Shown: positions 1 to 5,414 of the stretch, one piece after another
Layout of the letters: each line of letters opens with the position of its first letter
Position numbering within the stretch: position 1 is the stretch's first letter
Assembly: GCA_934149245.1 (NCBI GenBank)
Contig: CAKPER010000041.1
Coordinates: forward strand, 1 to 9,600
DNA length: 9,600 nt
Reading direction: 5' to 3'
Origin: an uncultured Bacilli bacterium
Lineage (GTDB): Bacteria > Bacillota_I > Bacilli_A > RF39 > UBA660
Notes under the pieces: generated by a model
Told to the model about the DNA's origin: nothing
What the model saw: the letters and a program-made list of their open reading frames with translations, nothing else
The model's database searches: none
Program-made: the position numbers and the translations under genes

Positions 1-1132
1 TACTGTATGAATATTCTAAAGTATTCTTTATGTATTTAGAATATTTTCTCAATGTATTTAATGTGGTTTGAAGTTGCTTAGAAATATCTTTATATTTTTG
101 ATTAATAACTTGACTAAAACCTTCATAATCTCGATGTTGTAAATGATACAAAATATCTTGATATAAATCATATGAATTTTCAAAGAACTTATCTTTACTC
201 AACAAATAATCGACAACGTCTACTTCTGTCATTAAACTTTTAAAGCATCTAAATTTTTTCCAAGAACTAGTATCTAAATCAAATCTTGATTTTAAAATTA
301 ATCTCCAATATCTTTTAAATTTAGTACTGTCTTCTTTATTTTGTCTCATTACATTAATTCTAGTTTTATTTAAACTTTTTGTAAGCAACTGAACTATATG
401 AAATAAGTCTATTATTATTTTAGCATTTGGAAACCATTTTTTGATTAAATTAATATATGGACTGTACATATCCATAACAACAAATTTAACTCTCTTTCTT
501 GCTTTTTCAGTATAATGAGAAAAATATTTATCTAAATTATTAGTTGTTCTGTCTAATACTAAATCGATAGTTTTTCCATTTCTAGCATTACAAATATTAA
601 AAGCATATGTTCTCTTTTTAAAAGTGAATTCATCAATACAAATCGCTTTAGGTAAAAATGTCTTATAAACAGTATCATTATAAAATACACTATCAAAAAC
701 TTTTTGAACCGTATTATCTGAAACATTATAAAGTTTAGCAATTAAACTTTTAGACATCATTTCCTTAGCACAATTTAAAATAGCAAGTTTAACATTATTG
801 CTTATTCTACATCCAAAATTAATAATATTAGATTGAGCAGTAAATTTTTTATTACAATTTTTACATTTATAAATTTGCTTATTTAGTTCTAGATAAGAAG
901 TCATTTCAGATATTTTATTAATTTTAATTAAACACTTATCTATACCTTTTTTGATGATTGTTTTTTCATTTATACAACCACATTTAGGACAAAATTCATA
1001 ATTGTTAAATAAATATCCTTTAATAATGAAACATTTTTTTTTGATTGTTCTGCTTTCAAAAAAATTTTCATCAAAAATTAGATTATCTTCTTTAAAATTT
1101 AGTAATTTTGTTATAGAATTAGATAAAGACAT
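1..1132 (-). CDS. ISL3-family DDE transposase, C-terminus outside window
   Basis: The protein catalyses cut-and-paste movement of its own insertion sequence. I translated it by hand: it opens with ATG at 1130-1132 and stays open for 377 codons to the window edge. An N-terminal zinc ribbon is formed by C48, C51 (CPKCGC) and C90, C93 (CKNC). A helix-turn-helix-like stretch follows near 125-147. The RNase H-like core shows the first catalytic Asp in CIDEF (D167) and the second in VVMDMYSPY (D221), then the family-typical DLFHIVQLL at 242-250. The window ends at EYSYS, which in ISL3 proteins is just before the N-G-x-x-E-G motif carrying the catalytic Glu, so that residue should lie a few codons outside. 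Family members are about 400-440 residues, so roughly 50 are missing. A Shine-Dalgarno AGGTG sits 6 nt before the ATG. No frameshift or stop is seen, so it may be active. Confidence 0.9.
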   Translation of the reverse strand, partial: MSLSNSITKLLNFKEDNLIFDENFFESRTIKKKCFIIKGYLFNNYEFCPKCGCINEKTIIKKGIDKCLIKINKISEMTSYLELNKQIYKCKNCNKKFTAQSNIINFGCRISNNVKLAILNCAKEMMSKSLIAKLYNVSDNTVQKVFDSVFYNDTVYKTFLPKAICIDEFTFKKRTYAFNICNARNGKTIDLVLDRTTNNLDKYFSHYTEKARKRVKFVVMDMYSPYINLIKKWFPNAKIIIDLFHIVQLLTKSLNKTRINVMRQNKEDSTKFKRYWRLILKSRFDLDTSSWKKFRCFKSLMTEVDVVDYLLSKDKFFENSYDLYQDILYHLQHRDYEGFSQVINQKYKDISKQLQTTLNTLRKYSKYIKNTLEYSYS

Positions 1133-1172
1133 CGACAACACCTCGTACTTTGTATTTTTTTGTTATATAAAC

Positions 1173-1201
1173 ATTGTACCAAAGAAGTGTGTCAATGTCT
1201 T
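1173..1201 (-). promoter_or_regulatory. candidate transposase promoter
   Basis: On the minus strand an extended -10 element TGG-TACAAT (hexamer at 1173-1178) lies 17 nt from AAGACA (1196-1201), a 4/6 match to the -35 consensus. The predicted start would leave a leader of about 35 nt before the transposase ATG. A perfect TTGACA also occurs at 1190-1195 but has no well-placed -10 partner, only TTTATA at 18 nt. The exact assignment is uncertain. Confidence 0.4.
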
Positions 1202-1212
1202 TTTATTTATCA

Positions 1213-1247
1213 AAAAAATTAGCTCAATTATTTTGAACTAATTTTTT
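1213..1247. terminator. bidirectional terminator-like hairpin inside the IS end
   Basis: Two 15-nt arms (1213-1227 and 1233-1247) are complementary around a 5-nt loop. In minus-strand RNA the arms are AAAAAAUUAGUUCAA and UUGAGCUAAUUUUUU, with one G-U wobble. The A and T tracts at the arm ends make it terminator-like in both directions. It lies between the IS terminus and the transposase promoter, so it could stop host transcription arriving from the ATPase operon and shield the transposase from read-through. That role is inference; the hairpin is seen directly. Confidence 0.6.
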
Positions 1248-1250
1248 CTA

Positions 1251-1273
1251 GGTCCACCGAATTTCGAAGAACC
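1251..1273 (-). repeat. putative IS terminal inverted repeat
   Basis: The minus strand reads GGTTCTTCGAAATTCGG from 1273, followed by TGGACC to 1251. It is the only GC-richer block in an otherwise very AT-rich intergenic region and lies where an ISL3 terminus is expected, about 120 nt upstream of the transposase start. Its partner repeat is outside the window, so the exact length and outer edge are unproven. Confidence 0.55.
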
Positions 1274-1350
1274 GCTTTTTATTTATAATTTTGTTATTTT
1301 TGGTATAATCTTTTATTTCTTTAATAGCATCAAAAATCAATATTCTTTAT

Positions 1351-1369
1351 AAAAACTATTTTCATAGCC
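1351..1369 (-). terminator. weak terminator candidate after the ATPase gene
   Basis: About 20 nt after the AAA+ gene stop the minus strand reads GGCTAT-GAAA-ATAGTT followed by a run of T. The stem has four Watson-Crick pairs plus two G-U pairs on a GNRA tetraloop, so it is weak. The rest of 1274-1390 is plain AT-rich sequence with no gene that I can support. Confidence 0.25.
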
Positions 1370-1390
1370 TGCTAAAATATATTATATATA

Positions 1391-2305
1391 TTAATTACAT
1401 TGATAATTTTCTGGATCAACATCAACATTTTCTAATTTGAGTTCATCTTTGAAAGTATCTTTAAATACAACTAATTCTTTTTTTATAACATCAGGATATA
1501 CAGCTTTAGTAAATCTAATAGCATCATATATATTTTTAAAATTAACTGTTTGTCTATTTTCATATACAGCATTTGAAAACATTTGTCTAAGTAAAACTAA
1601 AGCAATATCGGGATATCTAGAAGACACTTCGTATACTCTTTTAAATTCACTAGTCATATTAACTATAAACCTCATTATTTCTTCTTTCTGAAAATCTGTA
1701 TAAGCTAGTTTTACGCCTGTTTGATATTCTATCTTTGGAAGTGTTCTAAGTAATATTTGCACACATTGATCCATTGTTGGCTCAGCAACATCTACTTTAT
1801 CAAATCTTCTCATAAATGCTTTGTCTCTTAATATGTAGGTCTCATATTCATATGTGGTTGTTGCTCCTATTATTTTTATAGTTCCCCTACTTAATCCTTC
1901 TTTAAACATATTAGCAAGATCAAGTCTTCCATCACCAATTAAAGTGTGAATTTCATCTATGAAGAGCATTACTTTATCTATTTGTTGTAGTTCTTGTACT
2001 AATCTAAATACTCTATTATCACCATCACCGTCATTTCCAAGTAAAGCAGTTGTATTAATTCTATAAATTTTAAAGCCTTTCAATATATTTGGAACTAAAT
2101 TTTTTTGAATTCTATATGCTAGTCCTTCTACTATTGCTGTTTTACCTATACCAGGTTTACCAACTAATATTGCAGATTTTTCTGGTGTTAATAAAACCAA
2201 AATTAAATTTTTTATTTCTTCATCTCTTGCTATAGCTGGATCGGTGATGTAAGTATTGCTAGTCATTTCATCAGCATATCTTGCAAGTATACTATTATTA
2301 TCCAC
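1391..2305 (-). CDS. single-module Clp-like AAA+ ATPase
   Basis: This 304-residue ATPase resembles the first AAA+ domain (D1) of ClpA/ClpB/ClpC, but the Clp N-domain, middle domain and second ATPase module are absent. Visible motifs: RDEEIKNLI (27-35), Walker A GKPGIGKT (49-56), Walker B LFIDEIHTL (114-122), sensor-1 region IGATTTYEY (146-154), arginine finger RRF (166-168) and a small-domain helix SRYPDIALVLL (229-239) matching the RYLPDKAIDLID of ClpB. The pore-loop-1 segment, normally GAKYRGEFEERL, is replaced by a Gly/Asp-rich NDGDGDN (91-97) without the aromatic residue. The last 30 residues are an acidic tail. Translation starts at GTG, with an AGGAG 7 nt upstream that overlaps the TAG stop of the preceding 65-residue gene, implying coupling. 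ATP binding and hydrolysis look intact; the substrate is unknown. It ends the ftsY-ylxM unit. A protease-chaperone role would need a partner; no ClpP is present here. Confidence 0.85.
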   Translation of the reverse strand: MDNNSILARYADEMTSNTYITDPAIARDEEIKNLILVLLTPEKSAILVGKPGIGKTAIVEGLAYRIQKNLVPNILKGFKIYRINTTALLGNDGDGDNRVFRLVQELQQIDKVMLFIDEIHTLIGDGRLDLANMFKEGLSRGTIKIIGATTTYEYETYILRDKAFMRRFDKVDVAEPTMDQCVQILLRTLPKIEYQTGVKLAYTDFQKEEIMRFIVNMTSEFKRVYEVSSRYPDIALVLLRQMFSNAVYENRQTVNFKNIYDAIRFTKAVYPDVIKKELVVFKDTFKDELKLENVDVDPENYQCN

Positions 2306-2315
2306 GTTACCACTC

Positions 2316-2513
2316 CTATCTAGCCACTAAAATAATTATCATTCCCCATAAAAAGCATGTCAACATTGCTCCAGCTAAAAAGCAAGCATCAGCAAAGCCA
2401 CCATTAGTTCTAATTTTCTCGTCATAATAGAACTCGTACTTTTTATGTTCATCTTTTGGCATTTGATTATTTTTTATTTCAACTGGTAATTTTTCTTTAT
2501 CTATAAATTTCAT
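2316..2513 (-). CDS. small protein with one C-terminal membrane segment
   Basis: I do not recognise this 65-residue protein. The first 38 residues are polar and lysine-rich (MKFIDKEKLP, then KDEHKKYEFYYDEK), followed by GGFADACFLAGAML and a hydrophobic run to IIILVAR at the end, giving one membrane helix at about 41-63. The charge pattern suggests a cytoplasmic N-terminus and an almost tail-anchored topology. There is no signal peptidase site or lipobox. It starts 3 nt after the ylxM stop, with a GGAGGAG inside the end of ylxM at the rather long spacing of 12 nt. Its own TAG stop overlaps the ribosome binding site of the AAA+ gene. Its position suggests a membrane partner or anchor for that ATPase, which is inference. 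Coding status is supported by spacing, coupling and a coherent amino acid pattern. Confidence 0.75.
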   Translation of the reverse strand: MKFIDKEKLPVEIKNNQMPKDEHKKYEFYYDEKIRTNGGFADACFLAGAMLTCFLWGMIIILVAR

Positions 2514-2516
2514 ATT

Positions 2517-2810
2517 TCAATAAAACTCCTCCAATTTTTTTAATAAATCTTCATCTTTTATCTCAGATAGTATTTTTTTAAAATTTACAGCTTTTTTATA
2601 TAAATTAAGTTTATCTTCATAAAAAATAAGTTTTTCTGAAACAGTAGTAATTACTTTATGTATAGCATTCCTACTTATACCTATATTATCACTTATTTCG
2701 CCCAATGACAAGTTATTAAAATAGTAATCTTCAAAATATCTTTTCTGTTTGTCATTAAACAATTCTCCGTAATAATCATATAAAATTATAATATAATCTC
2801 TATATTCCAT
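2517..2810 (-). CDS. ylxM: YlxM / UPF0122 (p13) SRP-associated protein
   Basis: This 97-residue protein belongs to the UPF0122 (YlxM/p13) family, whose members have a sigma-70 region 4-like helix-turn-helix. In streptococci YlxM stimulates GTP hydrolysis by SRP components, and the gene usually sits next to ffh. Seen here are an N-terminal LYDYYGELFNDKQKRYFEDYY (10-30), the helix-turn-helix LSLGEISDNIGISRNAI (34-50) with its typical SRNA turn, and the YEDKLNLY stretch (64-71) that follows it in the family. It is slightly shorter than the usual 105-115 residues. It begins 2 nt after the ftsY stop, with AAGGA 9 nt upstream of the ATG. Lying beside ftsY rather than ffh still links it to SRP targeting. 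The family assignment is firm; the precise role here is by homology. Confidence 0.88.
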   Translation of the reverse strand: MEYRDYIIILYDYYGELFNDKQKRYFEDYYFNNLSLGEISDNIGISRNAIHKVITTVSEKLIFYEDKLNLYKKAVNFKKILSEIKDEDLLKKLEEFY

Positions 2811-2812
2811 AT

Positions 2813-3781
2813 TTACAAATCCTTAAATAGTCCATATATGTATTTTTCTATATCGAATTTTTCTAAATCATCAATTCCTTCTCCAAGGCCAACATATTTT
2901 ACCGGGATTTTTACATTATCCTTTATGGCTAGTACAATTCCACCTTTAGCAGTACCATCTAATTTTGTTAATACAATACCAGTTATATCAGTAATTTCTT
3001 TAAAAGCCTTGGCTTGAATAACACCATTTTGGCCAGTTGTTGCATCTATAACTAATAATGTCTCATGTGGTGCCGTTGGTATGATTTTTTTTATTACCCG
3101 ATTAATTTTTTCTAGTTCTCTCATTAAATTTTCTTTATTTTGTAGTCTGCCAGCTGTATCTATAAGAACAACATCATAGTTTTCAGCATTAGCTTTTTCT
3201 AGTGCATCATACATAACAGCAGAAGGATCTTTCGAACTAGATTTTATAACATATGCACCTGTTTTATCACCCCACTGCTCTATTTGTTCTATAGCACCTG
3301 CTCTAAAGGTATCTCCTGCTACTAACATTACTTTTTTATTATCACTTATTAATTTAGCAGCTAACTTTCCTATAGTAGTAGTTTTTCCTACACCATTAAC
3401 TCCCACAAATAAAATAACAGTTGGTCCATCATTATTATAATGAATTTTATCATCAATAATATCATCAGAAACATACATAATAAATAACTCATCTATAATA
3501 ATATCTTTAAGATAATTACTATCAACTATTTTTTCTGTTTTTACTCTATTTTTTAACATATCAACAAATTTAACAACTGTATCTATTCCAATATCGGCCA
3601 TAATTAATATGTCTTCCAACTCTTCAAAATAATCATCACTTATATTCTTGTATTTTTTACTTAAATTAGATAATTGAGAAATAAATTCTTTACGTGTTTT
3701 TTCTAAACCTTTATCATATTTTTCTACATCTTGTGCATCACTTTTACTGAATACACTTTTTATTTTATCAAATAGTCCCAT
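2813..3781 (-). CDS. ftsY: signal recognition particle receptor FtsY
   Basis: FtsY is the membrane-associated GTPase receptor that docks SRP-ribosome complexes and hands nascent membrane proteins to SecYEG. The 322-residue protein shows a short amphipathic N-terminus MGLFDKIKSVFS, as used for lipid contact, with almost no acidic A domain. The N helical bundle spans about 25-105 and the NG GTPase core follows: G1 GVNGVGKT (127-134), DTFRAGAIEQ (157-166), G3 DTAGR (208-212), G4 TKLDGTAKGG (272-281) and the closing GLGEGIDDLEKF (298-309). DTFRAGAIEQ and the C-terminal GLGE-DL-F pattern favour FtsY over Ffh, and there is no M domain. AGGAG lies 9 nt before the ATG. It opens a four-gene unit with ylxM, a small membrane protein and the AAA+ ATPase, and has its own promoter immediately after the recA terminator. 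Confidence 0.97.
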   Translation of the reverse strand: MGLFDKIKSVFSKSDAQDVEKYDKGLEKTRKEFISQLSNLSKKYKNISDDYFEELEDILIMADIGIDTVVKFVDMLKNRVKTEKIVDSNYLKDIIIDELFIMYVSDDIIDDKIHYNNDGPTVILFVGVNGVGKTTTIGKLAAKLISDNKKVMLVAGDTFRAGAIEQIEQWGDKTGAYVIKSSSKDPSAVMYDALEKANAENYDVVLIDTAGRLQNKENLMRELEKINRVIKKIIPTAPHETLLVIDATTGQNGVIQAKAFKEITDITGIVLTKLDGTAKGGIVLAIKDNVKIPVKYVGLGEGIDDLEKFDIEKYIYGLFKDL

Positions 3782-3801
3782 TATTACACTCTCCTATATA
3801 G

Positions 3802-3810
3802 ATTATATCA
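3802..3810 (-). promoter_or_regulatory. extended -10 promoter of the ftsY unit
   Basis: The minus strand reads TGATATAAT: a perfect TATAAT (3802-3807) with an upstream TG extension. The position 17 nt upstream (AACTAC) is a poor -35, so the TG extension probably compensates. The expected leader is only about 20 nt, containing the AGGAG of ftsY. The upstream half of the promoter is the T-tract of the recA terminator. Confidence 0.65.
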
Positions 3811-3817
3811 TAAAAAC

Positions 3818-3840
3818 AAAAAAAGTAGTTAAAAGCTACT
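3818..3840 (-). terminator. recA rho-independent terminator
   Basis: Five nt after the recA stop the minus strand forms AGTAG-CTTTTAA-CTACT followed directly by seven T. The stem is only 5 bp and AT-rich, so it may leak into ftsY, but its position and T-tract fit an intrinsic terminator. Confidence 0.6.
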
Positions 3841-3845
3841 ATAAT

Positions 3846-4883
3846 TTATTTTTTATCTTCTTTTTTTGCTTGCTTTTTATCTTTCTTTAGTGAAATATCA
3901 TAAACTTCTCTAACTTTATCTTCAATTTCCATTAAAATATTTGGATTATTTTTAAGAAATAACTTACTATTTTCTTTACCTTGTCCAATCTTATTTCCAT
4001 TATATGAGTACCAAGCACCACTTTTGTCAATAATATCAGCCTCTACTGCTAAATCAATCAATTCACCTTCGTGACTAACTCCATGACCATACATTATATC
4101 AACAATAGCTGTTTTAAATGGTGGAGCTACTTTATTTTTAACTACTTTTATTTTAGTAGAATTACCAATAACATCAGTTCCTTGTTTTATTTGTTCACCA
4201 CGTCTAATATCTAATCTCACTGATGAGTAATACTTTAAGGCTTTACCTCCTGGAGTAGTTTCAGGATTTCCAAACATCACCCCAACTTTTTCTCTTAATT
4301 GATTAATAAATATTACAATAGTATTAGTTTTATTTATAGTACCTGATAGTTTTCTTAAAGCCTGAGACATTAACCTAGCTTGTAGCCCAACATGACTATC
4401 TCCCATTTCTCCATCTATTTCAGCTTGAGGAACTAGTGCTGCTACTGAATCAATTACAACTATGCTAACAGCCTCACTTCTAACTAAAGTGTCACAAATC
4501 TCCAAAGCTTGCTCGCCTGTATCAGGTTGAGAAAGTAATAATTCATCTATATCGACACCTAATGCCTCAGCATAAACTGGATCTAGAGAATGTTCTGCAT
4601 CGATAAAAGCTGCTCTTCCTCCATCTTTTTGCACTTCTGCTATAGCATGCAAAGCAATAGTTGTTTTACCTGATGATTCAGGGCCATATATTTCAATAAT
4701 TCTTCCCTTAGGATATCCACCAACACCAAGGGCAATATCTAATGCTAAAGAGCCACTTCTAGATACTTCTACTTTTACCTTTTCTTGCTCCCCTAACTTC
4801 ATAATAGCTCCTTTACCAAATTGTTTTTCTATATCAGCTATTACTTGAGCTAATGCCTTATCTTTTTCTAATATTTTATTCAT
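3846..4883 (-). CDS. recA: recombinase RecA
   Basis: RecA polymerises on single-stranded DNA, drives homologous pairing and strand exchange, and stimulates LexA self-cleavage. The 345-residue protein contains Walker A GPESSGKT (67-74), the catalytic region FIDAEHSLDP (93-102), VVIDSVAALVP (142-152), IFINQLREKVGVMFGNPETT including DNA-binding loop L2 (191-210), and the C-terminal domain with SGAWYSY (288-294). The core matches the family throughout. The tail is unusual: after residue 330 it reads SLKKDKKQAKKEDKK, strongly basic, where many RecA proteins end in an acidic stretch. AAGGGA lies 10 nt before the ATG. The gene has a consensus promoter and an upstream LexA-like site, and follows rlmH within 100 nt. 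Confidence 0.98.
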   Translation of the reverse strand: MNKILEKDKALAQVIADIEKQFGKGAIMKLGEQEKVKVEVSRSGSLALDIALGVGGYPKGRIIEIYGPESSGKTTIALHAIAEVQKDGGRAAFIDAEHSLDPVYAEALGVDIDELLLSQPDTGEQALEICDTLVRSEAVSIVVIDSVAALVPQAEIDGEMGDSHVGLQARLMSQALRKLSGTINKTNTIVIFINQLREKVGVMFGNPETTPGGKALKYYSSVRLDIRRGEQIKQGTDVIGNSTKIKVVKNKVAPPFKTAIVDIMYGHGVSHEGELIDLAVEADIIDKSGAWYSYNGNKIGQGKENSKLFLKNNPNILMEIEDKVREVYDISLKKDKKQAKKEDKK

Positions 4884-4902
4884 GTTAAAACCATCCCTTC
4901 AC

Positions 4903-4917
4903 TATACTCACTGTATA
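4903..4917. repeat. short inverted repeat at the recA start site
   Basis: TATAC and GTATA (4903-4907 and 4913-4917) are separated by 5 nt and lie at the predicted transcription start of recA. They could form a small 5'-end hairpin or an operator half-site pair. Only 5 bp pair, so this may be chance. Confidence 0.3.
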
Positions 4918-4922
4918 ATGAA

Positions 4923-4951
4923 ATTATAATACATGAATATTTTTTTGTCAA
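4923..4951 (-). promoter_or_regulatory. recA promoter, consensus -35 and -10
   Basis: TTGACA (4946-4951) and TATAAT (4923-4928) are separated by exactly 17 nt, a perfect housekeeping sigma-A promoter reading into recA. The predicted start is near 4916, giving a leader of about 32 nt with the AAGGGA ribosome binding site. So strong a core promoter fits a gene held down by a repressor. Confidence 0.9.
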
Positions 4952-4959
4952 TAGTTTTT

Positions 4960-4973
4960 CGTACAAATGTTCG
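4960..4973. promoter_or_regulatory. LexA (SOS) box upstream of recA
   Basis: The minus strand reads CGAACATTTGTACG, matching 12 of 14 positions of the palindrome CGAACATATGTTCG, the Gram-positive LexA (DinR/Cheo) box. The GAAC half is perfect and the other half is GTAC instead of GTTC. It ends 8 nt upstream of the recA -35, a position compatible with repression as known for Bacillus recA. The lexA gene is not in the window. Confidence 0.7.
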
Positions 4974-4979
4974 CTGTAT

Positions 4980-5414
4980 TTATTTGTGGTAAGTCTCATT
5001 ATTTAAAATTTTAAATCCTCTATATATTTGCTCCAATAAAATAACTCTAAATAATTGATGAGGAAAAGTCATCTTAGAAAAAGATAGTTTATAGTTTGAT
5101 ATTTTTTTTATTTCATCATGTAAACCATCTGAACCACCAATTATAAACGTAATATGAGAATTAAACATTAAATTTTTATCTAAAAAACTAGAAAAAGCAA
5201 CAGAATCAATCTCGTTGCCATCAATTTCTAAAGTAACTATATATGATTTTTTATCTATTTTTTTAAGAAGAAGTTCCTTTTCATTTTCTTTATTACTATC
5301 ACTAACTTCTTCAATAATAACTTTATGATATTTAGTTAGTCTTTTCATGTACTCAGCAATAGCATCTCTATAAAATTGTTCTTTAATTTTACCAACACAC
5401 AAAATTTTTATCAT
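4980..5414 (-). CDS. rlmH: 23S rRNA pseudouridine-1915 N3-methyltransferase RlmH
   Basis: RlmH is a SPOUT-class enzyme that uses S-adenosylmethionine to methylate pseudouridine 1915 in helix 69 of 23S rRNA, acting on assembled 70S ribosomes. The 144-residue protein has the family N-terminus MIKILCVGKIKEQFYRDAIAE (slightly varied), the cofactor knot segments FIIGGSDGL (90-98), MTFPHQLFR (115-123) and LLEQIYRGFKI (126-136), and the invariant terminal YHK (142-144). It is about 12-15 residues shorter than common homologues (near 156-159), mostly in the variable middle, so it looks complete. Its ATG overlaps the walJ TGA as ATGA, indicating translational coupling. Its stop is 7 nt from the LexA box before recA, leaving no room for a terminator. 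Confidence 0.95.
   Translation of the reverse strand: MIKILCVGKIKEQFYRDAIAEYMKRLTKYHKVIIEEVSDSNKENEKELLLKKIDKKSYIVTLEIDGNEIDSVAFSSFLDKNLMFNSHITFIIGGSDGLHDEIKKISNYKLSFSKMTFPHQLFRVILLEQIYRGFKILNNETYHK

Larger units (their letters stand above)
1..1273 (-). mobile_element. ISL3-family insertion sequence, one end (partial)
   Basis: This is the transposase-proximal end of an insertion sequence that continues beyond position 1. It holds an ISL3-type transposase reading leftward, a 140-nt leader with a candidate promoter and a strong hairpin, and a putative terminal inverted repeat starting GGTTCTTCGAAATTCGG at 1273. A GG-plus-CTTC terminus resembles ISL3-family ends as I recall them. ISL3 elements usually make 8-bp target duplications, but the second end lies outside, so neither inverted repeat pairing nor duplication can be checked. 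It sits just downstream of the AAA+ ATPase gene, in the same direction as the host operon. The family call is firm from the transposase; the exact boundary is inferred. Confidence 0.75.

Noticed and set aside
1002..1241. Plus-strand open frame of 79 codons
   Set aside because: Mostly antisense to the transposase, which has a zinc ribbon and catalytic motifs; its translation is hydrophobic AT-rich filler without a ribosome binding site I can support.
1301..1309. TGGTATAAT on the plus strand, a perfect extended -10
   Set aside because: No adequate -35 and no plus-strand gene downstream; AT-rich intergenic DNA gives such matches by chance.
1248..1340. 31-codon minus-strand frame (TTG start) running from the AAA+ downstream region through the IS inverted repeat, beginning MIFDAIKEIKDYTKN
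   Set aside because: It looks faintly coding and could be a remnant of a gene cut by the IS, but it has no Shine-Dalgarno and ends in IS sequence. In such AT-rich DNA, Lys/Ile/Asn-rich frames arise by chance.
1437..1691. Plus-strand open frame of 84 codons
   Set aside because: Antisense to the AAA+ ATPase, with no recognisable features.
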